This document shows positions 22,883 to 31,273 of a stretch of 32,917 bases of DNA, one piece after another. The notes under the pieces were generated by a model, which made no database searches, was not told where the DNA came from, and saw only the letters and a list, made by a program, of their open reading frames with translations. Made by a program: the position numbers and the translations under genes. Source of the stretch: Chitinophagaceae bacterium. Its GTDB lineage: Bacteria > Bacteroidota > Bacteroidia > Chitinophagales > Chitinophagaceae. The stretch lies in the NCBI GenBank assembly GCA_014379515.1, contig JACMLR010000014.1, forward strand, positions 1 to 32,917, read 5' to 3'. Within the stretch, counting starts at the first letter, position 1; each line of letters begins with the position of its first letter.

Positions 22883-23971
22883 TTACTTTGGAAATTGCGA
22901 CTTATCAATATTTGGTACGATACGAAGCGCATTTTTATAATACACTTTCTTTAAGATCTCATCCGGTAAGCCCATTCCATACATTGGCCAAAATGCATGA
23001 TACTTCTTGTGGTAGGGGAAATATTCGTCTTCTGTTTCAAGCACACGAAAGTAGGTTGCATATTCCTCAGGCACCCAACTATCCTTTCCAAATAAAATGC
23101 GATCCTGGTATTTAGTAAAAAATTGTTTTGACATTCTTGGTTGACGTCCCAGTTCGGCAATCACTGCACCGAACTCTACCATTACGTTCGGCAATTTATC
23201 TAACAATAATCCGAGCTTGGCAAGATCATTTGGATACCATCCGAAATGTGCAGCAATGAATGTTGTTTTTGAATTGCGTGTAAACAGCCGATGCTGTTCC
23301 TCGATCAGCTTTTCAAATGGCACCGGGTTATCAGCTGCACGCTTGCGATTCGGATGCGTAGTAATTTCCAACCATCTTTCATTGTGTTCATCCACCGGAT
23401 CCCAAAAAGATTTCGGATCGGCAGTATGAATTAGGACCGGTATTTTTAGCTCTGCGCATTTCTTCCAAATGGGGTCAAGCCGCGGATCGTCGACCGTAAC
23501 GCGCTTGCCTGTATTATCCTTAACTGAAAACCCCAGGCTCTTATAGATCTTAAGACCATTAGCGCCGTTTCTAACGTCTTCGTCTAACTGTTTTGCTGCT
23601 GCTTCGGCCCAACCTTCAGTTCCGACACCATTGAAATTCACATTTGCAAACACAATGAAACGTGTTGGCGCATTTTTACGAACGTTATTTACAGATTGCT
23701 GAAGTTTGCTTCCATTGTCACCACTAAGATTCACCATGACAGCCATATTCATTTTATCCATTTCATTCGTAAGCCGTGATAAATTAGCTGTGGGCATATC
23801 AAACTGATGATTGTGGACATCGATAAAAGGAAACTTAGCTTTTGTGATTCTGTGTTCCGGCACAACAAGTGTTGAGGTAGGATTGTATTGCTCAAAATCC
23901 ATTTTACCAGTTTGAGCGCAAGCCATTAGGAGACTCATAATAGAGGAAAACAAGAGGATAATTTGTTTCAT
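22883..23971 (-). CDS. amidohydrolase-family (Amidohydro_2) lipoprotein
   Basis: A 362-residue metal-dependent hydrolase of the Amidohydro_2 (TIM-barrel) type. A lipoprotein signal ends in LMAC (Cys18). The metal motif at the first strand is FIDVHNHQF (HxH); further ligands are probably the His in VLIHTADP and the His in FIAAHFGWYP; the catalytic Asp may be the one in ILFGKDSWVP. This branch includes decarboxylases and lactonases such as ACMSD-like enzymes, but the substrate is not predictable. It is unusual in being exported and lipid-anchored. First gene of a unit with the DUF1579 lipoprotein. Confidence 0.87.
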   Translation of the reverse strand: MKQIILLFSSIMSLLMACAQTGKMDFEQYNPTSTLVVPEHRITKAKFPFIDVHNHQFDMPTANLSRLTNEMDKMNMAVMVNLSGDNGSKLQQSVNNVRKNAPTRFIVFANVNFNGVGTEGWAEAAAKQLDEDVRNGANGLKIYKSLGFSVKDNTGKRVTVDDPRLDPIWKKCAELKIPVLIHTADPKSFWDPVDEHNERWLEITTHPNRKRAADNPVPFEKLIEEQHRLFTRNSKTTFIAAHFGWYPNDLAKLGLLLDKLPNVMVEFGAVIAELGRQPRMSKQFFTKYQDRILFGKDSWVPEEYATYFRVLETEDEYFPYHKKYHAFWPMYGMGLPDEILKKVYYKNALRIVPNIDKSQFPK

Positions 23972-24192
23972 TCATTATAATTTGAGGGGAAACTAAACGA
24001 GCTATGTGGTGGTAAAAAACCAGCCGTATAAGTTAACATTCTTTTTCGCTAAGGTGTGGTGACTTTATGTTGCGGTTTCATTTCATTGACAGTAGATGCT
24101 CTTGTTAACGATGCTGGTGAAAACACCACGGAAAGCGTTGTTTAGAAAATTTTGAAAGACTAAGACATTGGTTGCTAGTGATTAACGTCTTA

Positions 24193-24205
24193 GGTTCGGA
24201 ACCGG
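24193..24205. repeat. single GGTTCGGAACC palindrome
   Basis: GGTTCGGAACCGG contains the odd palindrome GGTTC-G-GAACC. It is an isolated copy about 80 bp left of a double copy with the same core. Confidence 0.6.
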
Positions 24206-24282
24206 CTCCAAAGTGTCAACAGAATACCGCGTTTTGTGTTTTTATGAAAATTAATTTATTGACTTACACCACTTAATGCACC

Positions 24283-24311
24283 CGGTTCGGAACCGAAGCG
24301 GTTCCGAACCG
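24283..24311. repeat. nested double palindrome, REP-like hairpin
   Basis: CGGTTCGGAACCG, then AAG, then CGGTTCCGAACCG: the two 13-base arms are perfect reverse complements, and each arm is itself a palindrome (GGTTC/GAACC around one base). It lies 68 bp after the pfkB stop. No T-run follows, so it is not a standard terminator. Confidence 0.75.
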
Positions 24312-24378
24312 CCTATAATCCTAAAATCAACTCCGGTCGCGTCTTACGTAGACGGACAGCCGTAAATTAATTCATTTA

Positions 24379-25302
24379 CTAAACTGCACTTCGAATACCA
24401 TTGAATAAGTTCAACGCATCTTGTTGATCAAATAACTGCGTGCCGCTATTCATCGTAGCAGCAGTTCCGCAAGCAACGCCCATTTGCAGCGCCTCCTTAA
24501 GCGATAAATTTTTTTGCAATGCATACGTAATTCCTGCAACCATGCTATCACCAGCACCAACAGTACTTTTCTTTTCTACAGTAGGGGCGGTAACGAAATG
24601 TTTTTCATCACGACTAACGAGCCACGCACCTTCCGCTCCCATAGAAACAACAACAAGTTCTGCATATCCATTTTCAATTACCTGTTGGGCTGCGTCATCC
24701 GTCTCATTTCGTTCAAGCTTGTCCACTTTCAACATACGCGCAAGTTCTCCAATGTTTGGCTTGATTAAATATGCCTTTCGATCTTTGATCGCCTCCAATG
24801 CAGGTCCGGATGTATCTACAATGCAGCGCGCTCCAACTGCATGTGCGGTTTTAATGATCAATCCATAAAAATAATCTGGTAGTCCGGGAGGAAGGCTTCC
24901 GCTTGCGATTACATATGTTGGAGAGAAAGACCGCATCTGATCAATCAATTCTTTGATCACAACTTCTTCAACTGCTCGCCCCGGAAATGTAAATCGAAAT
25001 TGATTATTGGATTCGCTTTCGAGAACAATCCAGTTTTCTCTTGTTTCAACATGAGTGTCCACCGCATGGAACTGAATACTTTGTTGCTTAAGCAAACTCT
25101 TCAACATATCGCCATTGTGACCTCCCGATGGAAACAGCGCGACAGATTCAACTCCCAGTCTTTTGAGTGCTTTACTCACATTTATTCCGCCACCGCCTGC
25201 TTCATGAAGTACTTCTGTACATCGCAGCTTGCTCTCTGGCTTCAGCTGTTCGACTGACGAGCTTTTATCAATACATGGGTTAAGCGTTACTGTTAGTATC
25301 AT
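24379..25302 (-). CDS. pfkB: PfkB-family sugar-phosphate kinase, phosphofructokinase-2-like
   Basis: A 307-residue ribokinase/PfkB-superfamily kinase very close in motif layout to E. coli Pfk-2: SKLRCTEVLHEAGGGGINVSKALKRLG (sugar-binding glycines at 36-39), NNQFRFTFPG, VIASGSLPPGLP, RCIVDTSGPAL, KPNIGELARML, and the ATP/catalytic signature STVGAGDSMVAGI with the catalytic Asp at about 252, then GVACGTAATMNSGTQL. It most likely phosphorylates fructose-6-phosphate at C1, though 1-phosphofructokinase or tagatose-6-phosphate kinase activity cannot be excluded. No fructose PTS or transporter is nearby. Its first 23 bp overlap the end of the DsbA-family gene, indicating translational coupling. Confidence 0.88.
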   Translation of the reverse strand: MILTVTLNPCIDKSSSVEQLKPESKLRCTEVLHEAGGGGINVSKALKRLGVESVALFPSGGHNGDMLKSLLKQQSIQFHAVDTHVETRENWIVLESESNNQFRFTFPGRAVEEVVIKELIDQMRSFSPTYVIASGSLPPGLPDYFYGLIIKTAHAVGARCIVDTSGPALEAIKDRKAYLIKPNIGELARMLKVDKLERNETDDAAQQVIENGYAELVVVSMGAEGAWLVSRDEKHFVTAPTVEKKSTVGAGDSMVAGITYALQKNLSLKEALQMGVACGTAATMNSGTQLFDQQDALNLFNGIRSAV

Positions 25303-25963
25303 CGCGTTCAGATAGTGTTTTTAGTTCAGAAAGAATCGCTTCGATCCGCGGTTTCAATGTTTCGTAATCTGTATATCCTCGTGCAAGTAAGTAAAATTTC
25401 GTTTCATTTACTTGCAGCAAGACAGCCGGAAATCCAGTTACCTGTAATTGTTTGCACAATGAAAATTCGTAGTAGGCCTTTTCTTTATATTCAGTTGATT
25501 TCAGCTTCGCATAAAAATCATCAGCCATAATTGCATATTTTTCGAGGAGGTGACGGTAAGCCTCGTCATCGCATAAATCCCGACCTTCAAAATGCAAAGC
25601 ATATTGCAGATCTGCCGCAAACTCTACTTGCATGTCTGGATAAATGTCCTTGAACACGCAAAGAGCGATCGCGGGCTTTTCAGAAGATGGATACCAATCG
25701 CTTTTGTCAGAATTATAGACGTGCCATAGATAGTCACTTCCAAATCGGATGCCGGTCATCTCCTGCACGCGCTGGTACGCTTGCTGAATATATTTCGCAG
25801 TAACACTGATTGGTTTTGGTTCATCGGTAATAATCATACCACCACTGAGAACTTCAAATGAGATTTCATCTTTGTAATCAGCAGCAATCCGTTTGATAAC
25901 GGGACTAAAGCCGTAGCACCAGCCGCAGTATGCATCGTAGCAATAGATGACATTTAAAGACAT
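25280..25963 (-). CDS. DsbA family protein (FrnE-like, cytoplasmic)
   Basis: A 227-residue thioredoxin-fold protein of the DsbA/FrnE group. The active-site motif is CGWC (residues 13-16, within YDAYCGWCYGFSP), and the cis-proline loop is TGFPAVLL. Between them is the helical insertion typical of the DsbA family. No signal peptide is present, so it should act in the cytoplasm, unlike periplasmic DsbA. The ATG at 25963 is preferred over a TTG two codons upstream. It overlaps the pfkB start by 23 bp. The pairing with a glycolytic kinase has no obvious biochemical reason. Confidence 0.88.
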   Translation of the reverse strand: MSLNVIYCYDAYCGWCYGFSPVIKRIAADYKDEISFEVLSGGMIITDEPKPISVTAKYIQQAYQRVQEMTGIRFGSDYLWHVYNSDKSDWYPSSEKPAIALCVFKDIYPDMQVEFAADLQYALHFEGRDLCDDEAYRHLLEKYAIMADDFYAKLKSTEYKEKAYYEFSLCKQLQVTGFPAVLLQVNETKFYLLARGYTDYETLKPRIEAILSELKTLSERDDTNSNA

Positions 25964-26000
25964 TTGCAAATTTAATTAAGCTTCGTTGGTCGTTGCAAAC

Positions 26001-26028
26001 AAAAAATCCCTGCCAGGTGGCAGGGATT
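26001..26028 (-). terminator. Rho-independent terminator after the GPW-repeat gene
   Basis: AATCCCTGCCA and TGGCAGGGATT are perfect 11-base complements. On the minus strand the hairpin is followed by a T-run, 20 bp after the stop codon of the large secreted repeat protein gene. Confidence 0.88.
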
Positions 26029-26047
26029 CGAAAAGTTGAAAATATAT

Positions 26048-28417
26048 TTAACCTCCTCGACGTCCACTTCCGCCTCTACCGCTGTTACCGCCATTTCCAT
26101 TTCCACTATTATTATTTCCGCCATTGTTTCCACCACTTCTAACATCATTGCTACGTTCCGGTGCGCGGTTCCCTGAACCATTGTTGCCGCGCGATGAGTT
26201 GTCTGGCCGATTAATAATTTCGCGACTTCTTCCACCCTCCGTACCTCTGGAACGCTCAATTGTACGATCCGGAGATGAGCCCCGATTCTCGTTTATGATC
26301 CGATTGTTCCTATTGCGTTCTGGATAGTCATTGTTTGTCGAGGGGCGATATTCCCTACTTGGACGTGAATTATTGTTTGTTCCATTTCCAATTCGATTCG
26401 CATCCCGACCACCATTTCCGCGATTATTGTTATTTATGTCGTTATTCCTGTTATTATTATTCCCGTTATTGCCGCGATTGATGTCTGGACGATTGTTATT
26501 GTTATTATTATAATCGCGGTTATTATAATTTCTCTCGATGCGATTACCGTCATTACGACGATTTCCATTATTATTTACGATGTCGCGACGGCGATTGTCG
26601 TTGCGCTGTATATCGCGACTTGAAATTCCGCGCCGGTTGTTGTAAATGTTTGGATTGGAATTGTAATACCTGTTATTGTTGTACACATTATTACGTTGAT
26701 TTCCATTATACCCATAATAGCGGTTATTGTATCCATAGTATCCTCCGCGATAGCAATAGTTCGGCCGATAGGCTGATGGTCCCCACCATCCTGCGCGACT
26801 ATAACCCCACCATGGACTTCCGATACCGACGTTCAACCAACCGAAGTTGATATTCACACCAAAACCCCAACCACCATAAGGTGAATACCTCATATTATAC
26901 CCCCATGTGCAGGGCCGCGGGTAGTAAAATGTCCGATACCATGGCCGATAATAATAACCCGTTCCATAAACAACCGTCGGACCATATACATAGGTATTCA
27001 AATAGCCCGGTGTGTATCCCATATAAACATAATCCGGTTGCACATCATAGATGTACACGTACTTTACGTGATACACCGGATATCGTGGGGGAATCAATGC
27101 GATTTCATAAGGGCGCTCGACGGCTACAGCCCATGGACCCCGCGCCGATCGCGCAACAAACCACACACCATTATCGACTGAATAATATTGGTTGCGATAG
27201 CGGAGAACAGAATTTGGAGTGTTCACTGCATATTGCATACTGGTGCCATCAATATCCTGGAATTCCGGATCTCCGTCATACACAACATCGACAGTTGCGC
27301 TATTCCGATCAACCTTTGCCGTTTGAGGCAGTTGCGCTTCCTGGATAGCATCGGTTGCTTCATCAGTGCCAGCTACACTTGACAATACATCTGCTTTCTC
27401 AGACTTCGCGGGAATGCGGGCAAAATCCTGCGGGAGTTTATCAGATTCTACAAACTGCCATTGTCCGCTCAGTGTTTTGGATTTATACCAGCGACCTGCC
27501 AGCAGCACATAATAATTTTGAGAATTTACATCCATGAATATATCGTCGTCCGTGTTCTTTACATACAACAGGTTCGTGCCTTCTACCGCTGCGAAGCTTG
27601 CCTCACCTTCAGTCTGTACCAATTCAGCCGGCTTTGTTGTCACAACGATGGAAGAAATAGTGTACGAATTTTCTTCACTGTCAGTATTATTATTGTTTTT
27701 GTAAGAATCGTTTATTGCAGATTCAATTGAAGTTAAGTTGGATGGAACCTGCTGTGTATACTTGTATGGGCCTGTCGCTGCATTGGCTTCATACCAATGT
27801 TTTCCTCCATATAGATAAAAATTTCCATCTCTATTTTTGATAATTGTAAACGGCGAGTTTACGACAGCTTCTACTCCCCACTCTTCGTTCTTCTTAAGTT
27901 TTGGATCACCATCGATAGAAACAAGAATGGAGGGCTGCGTCGAATAGATAATTTGTGGCGGCGCGTTGCTGATGTTTTTCGACAAACTCTCTTGCTGTTG
28001 GTTCAGCTTGAGGTCGGAATTGATTTCGTCATTGGTGAAGGAAATCTTCCACGCAGGTACCTGGGCTTCAAGCGATCTCTCAATTTGTTCAAGCTGCTCA
28101 TCAGAACGATCGCCTGGAAGTTTAATACTTTGGATTTCCACGGATTCCACAATATAACCGTTGGAGGTTTTGTTCAATGCGGCCGTAAACCAGGCAACAC
28201 CGAATACCGGATCCGCTTTGCCATTTTCGATTACAGAAATTGCAGCACGAGCTTTCAGCGAACTTTCTCCGCTGGATTCAGGCTGCCATTCGTACATTTT
28301 AATAGTTGAGCCTTCCGACGTAGTGACAATTTTCGGCCAGGAAGTTTGAGCGTGCCCATTGTAGGGGAAGAGAAACAAAAAGGCAATCGCCGAGGTGAGG
28401 GTAAAAAACATCTTCAT
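26048..28417 (-). CDS. large secreted protein with WY/GPW repeats and Asn/Arg/Gly-rich tail
   Basis: A 789-residue exported protein. The ATG at 28417 is chosen because it opens a good signal peptide (MKMFFTLTSAIAFLFLFP, cleavage after GHA); the ATG at 28498 would put 27 charged residues in front. Three related repeats are visible: YLYGGKHWYEANAATGPYKY, YYVLLAGRWYKSKTLSGQWQF and YYSVDNGVWFVARSARGPWAV. This pattern occurs in proteins annotated as carbohydrate-binding family V/XII-like. A Tyr/Trp/Pro/Gly-rich block follows, then about 200 residues of Asn/Arg/Gly low complexity (NNNNNRPDINRGNNGNNNN style) ending GRGGSGRRGG. The tail should be disordered and strongly basic. Function unknown; surface or matrix role is inference. 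Confidence 0.82.
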   Translation of the reverse strand: MKMFFTLTSAIAFLFLFPYNGHAQTSWPKIVTTSEGSTIKMYEWQPESSGESSLKARAAISVIENGKADPVFGVAWFTAALNKTSNGYIVESVEIQSIKLPGDRSDEQLEQIERSLEAQVPAWKISFTNDEINSDLKLNQQQESLSKNISNAPPQIIYSTQPSILVSIDGDPKLKKNEEWGVEAVVNSPFTIIKNRDGNFYLYGGKHWYEANAATGPYKYTQQVPSNLTSIESAINDSYKNNNNTDSEENSYTISSIVVTTKPAELVQTEGEASFAAVEGTNLLYVKNTDDDIFMDVNSQNYYVLLAGRWYKSKTLSGQWQFVESDKLPQDFARIPAKSEKADVLSSVAGTDEATDAIQEAQLPQTAKVDRNSATVDVVYDGDPEFQDIDGTSMQYAVNTPNSVLRYRNQYYSVDNGVWFVARSARGPWAVAVERPYEIALIPPRYPVYHVKYVYIYDVQPDYVYMGYTPGYLNTYVYGPTVVYGTGYYYRPWYRTFYYPRPCTWGYNMRYSPYGGWGFGVNINFGWLNVGIGSPWWGYSRAGWWGPSAYRPNYCYRGGYYGYNNRYYGYNGNQRNNVYNNNRYYNSNPNIYNNRRGISSRDIQRNDNRRRDIVNNNGNRRNDGNRIERNYNNRDYNNNNNNRPDINRGNNGNNNNRNNDINNNNRGNGGRDANRIGNGTNNNSRPSREYRPSTNNDYPERNRNNRIINENRGSSPDRTIERSRGTEGGRSREIINRPDNSSRGNNGSGNRAPERSNDVRSGGNNGGNNNSGNGNGGNSGRGGSGRRGG

Positions 28418-28598
28418 AGATGATGCTGTTTTTGGTGATGAAACTGAAAAGAACTTGCATTTAAAAGTATGAAAACGCCGTGCCCTTGTTTGTTTCATAT
28501 TGATAAAGTTTTGTCAACGAACTGTGAATGTTAGACCGGTTAGTTCTGCTTTTGGTTGCAAAGCCAGAAGTGTAGGAATGACATTGATTAGCAATTGA

Positions 28599-29351
28599 TC
28601 ATCTGGACTTAACGTCATCGAAATGACGATCATAGTCTTCGCGGATTGTTCCCATTAACCGATCCCAAAAAAGAAAATACAACCCGTAATTGCCTTTGAA
28701 ATGTTGGTGATGTTGATTGTGATTCACCGACGTGTTCATCCACTTACCCAACCAGTGGCGGCTAAATCCCTTCGGGAAAATCTCCCAACCGAGATGGCCA
28801 TATACATTATATATTATCATGAACAGGATAAAGAGAAAGAGATGGATGGAGTGAACAGGAATAGTAAATAAAAATACAACGATGATGCCTCCCTCAATGA
28901 TTGCCTCGAGCGGGTGAAATGAATATGCTGCCCAGGGCGATGGATTTGTGGATTTGTGATGAATCAGGTGAACAAACCTGAATACTTTGGGATGATGCAT
29001 TAACCGGTGCGCCCAATAAAAATATGTGTCATGCATTAGAATCATAATCGGTAGTGCCAATACGAAATAAGTCCAACCGTATTGAGAAATGTCTTTATAA
29101 AAAGTTGTGTGTGGGCGGATGGCGTCGTTTCGCAACAGAACAAATGGAAAAAGCGCCAGTATGGCAATGGTAATGATGGAGTAGCCGATTTCTCTCTTGT
29201 AATCTGCCGCTTTGGGAAATCGGGACTGTATTTTTTTTGTGTTGATTCTACGATTGAAAAGAACGTAAGCGAGCAGGAATGCAATGCCAGCAAAAAGTAG
29301 ATAGCGACTCCCTATCAACCACATCAGCTTAATATAGTAATCCCAGGTCAT
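28599..29351 (-). CDS. sterol desaturase/fatty acid hydroxylase superfamily membrane protein
   Basis: A 250-residue integral membrane di-iron enzyme of the fatty acid hydroxylase superfamily. The histidine boxes are complete: HDTYFYWAHRLMHH, HLIHHKS, and NHNQHHQHF, which together with a further His (HPLEAI) bind the iron pair. Four or so hydrophobic segments surround them (about residues 14-30, 56-72, 95-110, 150-180). Bacteroidota members hydroxylate or desaturate lipids such as fatty acids, carotenoids or sphingolipids; the substrate is not evident. Transcribed toward the GPW-repeat gene with about 180 bp between them. The first ATG at 29351 is used. Confidence 0.9.
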   Translation of the reverse strand: MTWDYYIKLMWLIGSRYLLFAGIAFLLAYVLFNRRINTKKIQSRFPKAADYKREIGYSIITIAILALFPFVLLRNDAIRPHTTFYKDISQYGWTYFVLALPIMILMHDTYFYWAHRLMHHPKVFRFVHLIHHKSTNPSPWAAYSFHPLEAIIEGGIIVVFLFTIPVHSIHLFLFILFMIIYNVYGHLGWEIFPKGFSRHWLGKWMNTSVNHNQHHQHFKGNYGLYFLFWDRLMGTIREDYDRHFDDVKSR

Positions 29352-29704
29352 GAAGGTTTATGCTCCGTTTTATTGATTGGACGTGTAACAGCTATTCGGA
29401 ATTGCGCCAGCTGTCGTTTCTAAAAAAATTATACGAAGTGATATAAGAATTGCAAACGGGTGAAAAGTAAATCCGTGTCGATTCTTCATTGTAAAACTAC
29501 TACTTAATGTCGATGGAACTTGCAAACTCAACTTGAACTCTGGGGAATTGATCATCACGAACTTAGCGAACATGAAAGCGAGGATCTCCGCGGACTGGCT
29601 TTCGCTAGTGCCGGGCTAGCGCGATACCTGGATTAAACCACTTGTCACTATCCTTTTCGCCAGCAATTATTAAGTATTATCTTTCTCATGAAATCAACTT
29701 TAAC
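29352..29704. other. 353-bp divergent intergenic region
   Basis: Separates the divergent hydroxylase and aminopeptidase genes and should hold both promoters. A 67-codon minus-strand frame here starts with a non-ATG-like context and has no family resemblance. The region contains a GC-rich patch near 29575-29625 with a CGCTAG...CTAGCG hairpin (29603-29621). A TATCTTTC near 29679 is a weak -7-like box for the aminopeptidase gene. Confidence 0.45.
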
Positions 29705-31147
29705 ATGAGAAATATTCTTGTCACGTTCCTAACCGTGCTCAGCTTTGCAGTCGTTGCGCAAGACGATCTACCAACGGATTATTTAACCAAAGAGTTTCAT
29801 GCAGGTCGACGCGCGGCCCTTCGGGAAAAAATGCCGGCGAAATCGGTGGCAGTTGTCGTTGCCTTTCCAACGCGTACGTATTCCAACGATGTTGAATACC
29901 TCTATCATCCCAATCCCGACCTCTACTATTTTACAGGGTACAGGGAGCCACATTCTATGTTGATGGTATTTAAAGAACCACAAACCGCAGCGGATGGTAC
30001 AACATTCGATGAGTTACTTGTCGTACAAAAAAAGAATGCGCAGGCTGAACAGTGGACAGGTCGCCGACTCGGAGTCGAAGGCGTCCAACAGAAATTAGGA
30101 ATAAAAAATTCCATTAATGGCGAAGATTTCAAAGGGCTGGCCATTGACTTTGCATCATTTGATAAAATCATCTTCGATCGAATTCCAAATGACTTACCTG
30201 CCGGATCTGGACGAGGTGCAGAATTAGCAACCCTCGTAACTCAATTCAAGGAAAAGGCTGCAATTCCAACTGACTATTCTAAGGAGCCGCGATATGATAC
30301 CAGATTATACCGCGAACTGACAACGGCGTTGCGAGAAATCAAGACTCCAGAGGAAATGGAACTATTGCGAAAAGCAATTGAAATTTCTTGCCTTGGTCAA
30401 AACGAGGTAATGAAAACCGTCAACCCAAATATGTCTGAACTAGAAATCCAGGGCTTGCACGAATACGTTCACAAAAAATATGGTTCAGAAGAAGTCGGCT
30501 ATGGTTCAATTGTAGGTGCGGGAGAAAATGGTTGTATTCTTCATTATATGGAAAACACAAAAACGAAAATTGGTACGTCGATGTTATTGATGGATGTGGG
30601 CGCGGCTTACCATGGCTATACCTCCGATGTTACTCGCACCATCCCCGTGGATGGAAAGTTTTCAGCGGAAGAACGCGCAATTTATCAATTGGTTTATGAT
30701 GCGCAGGAAGCTGTTTTCGCGAAAGCAAAAGACAACACTCCATTCAGTGAGATCGAAGCAGCAGCAAGAGAAGTTGTGACGCAAGGCCTAATAAAACTTG
30801 GTATCGCAAAAACTACTGCAGAAGCCAATCAGTATTATCCGCATGGGTGCTCGCATCATATCGGGATGGACGTTCACGATCGTGGTTCTTACAAAAATTT
30901 GAAAAAGAATATGGTGATCACCGTTGAGCCAGGCATTTATATTCCCGAAGGAAGTAAGTGTGATAAAAAATGGTGGGGTATTGCAGTTCGTATTGAAGAC
31001 GACATTTTGATCAGGGAAAAAGACAATGAGCTTTTATCTTCATTTTCCCCGCGTTCCATTGAAGCAATTGAAAAAATGATCGCTGAAAAAAGCGTACTGG
31101 ATAATTACACGTTACCAAAATTGAAATCAGGTAAAAAAGGATTTTAA
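29705..31147 (+). CDS. secreted M24 family aminopeptidase P (Xaa-Pro aminopeptidase)
   Basis: A 480-residue two-domain metallopeptidase. A Sec signal peptide (MRNILVTFLTVLSFAVVA) precedes an aminopeptidase P N-terminal domain (RAALREKMPAKSVAVVVAFP, PNPDLYYFTGYREPHSMLM). The M24 pita-bread domain follows with its five metal ligands: two Asp in MDVGAAYHGYTSDVTRTIPV, His in HGCSHHIGMDVHD, Glu in VEPGIYIPEG and Glu in VRIEDDILI. It removes N-terminal residues preceding proline, here probably in the periplasm. The ATG at 29705 is chosen because the signal peptide begins there; the frame is open further upstream. Ends before a strong bidirectional terminator. Confidence 0.93.
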   Translation: MRNILVTFLTVLSFAVVAQDDLPTDYLTKEFHAGRRAALREKMPAKSVAVVVAFPTRTYSNDVEYLYHPNPDLYYFTGYREPHSMLMVFKEPQTAADGTTFDELLVVQKKNAQAEQWTGRRLGVEGVQQKLGIKNSINGEDFKGLAIDFASFDKIIFDRIPNDLPAGSGRGAELATLVTQFKEKAAIPTDYSKEPRYDTRLYRELTTALREIKTPEEMELLRKAIEISCLGQNEVMKTVNPNMSELEIQGLHEYVHKKYGSEEVGYGSIVGAGENGCILHYMENTKTKIGTSMLLMDVGAAYHGYTSDVTRTIPVDGKFSAEERAIYQLVYDAQEAVFAKAKDNTPFSEIEAAAREVVTQGLIKLGIAKTTAEANQYYPHGCSHHIGMDVHDRGSYKNLKKNMVITVEPGIYIPEGSKCDKKWWGIAVRIEDDILIREKDNELLSSFSPRSIEAIEKMIAEKSVLDNYTLPKLKSGKKGF

Positions 31148-31184
31148 TTTTTGATATTATAATACATCATCAGCTCTACTGATT

Positions 31185-31224
31185 AAAAAAGACCGTAGCA
31201 ATTTTATGCTACGGTCTTTTTTTT
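31185..31224. terminator. strong bidirectional Rho-independent terminator
   Basis: AAAAAAGACCGTAGCA and TGCTACGGTCTTTTTT form a perfect 16-bp inverted repeat with a 6-base loop. With A- and T-runs on either side it works in both directions, between the convergent aminopeptidase and SusD genes. Confidence 0.92.
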
Positions 31225-31273
31225 ATGTATGATTATTACAAACGAACATGCTTGTTCAGGTAATCAACACTTA

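Larger units (their letters stand above)
23972..24378. other. 407-bp non-coding region with palindromic repeats
   Basis: No convincing gene is seen on either strand. The region lies upstream of the amidohydrolase gene and downstream of pfkB, both on the minus strand, so it should hold the amidohydrolase promoter and the pfkB terminator. Its striking content is three copies of the GGTTCGGAACC palindrome, annotated separately. Confidence 0.6.

Noticed and set aside
24283-24311. Intrinsic terminator of pfkB
   Set aside because: The hairpin is strong but lacks a following T-run on the minus strand, and each arm is independently palindromic, which terminators do not need.
26881-27348. 155-codon and neighbouring plus-strand open frames opposite the GPW-repeat gene
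   Set aside because: Antisense shadows of a biased, low-complexity coding sequence.
29370-29573. 67-codon minus-strand open frame upstream of the hydroxylase gene
   Set aside because: No family resemblance, no signal and no sensible start context; treated as intergenic.
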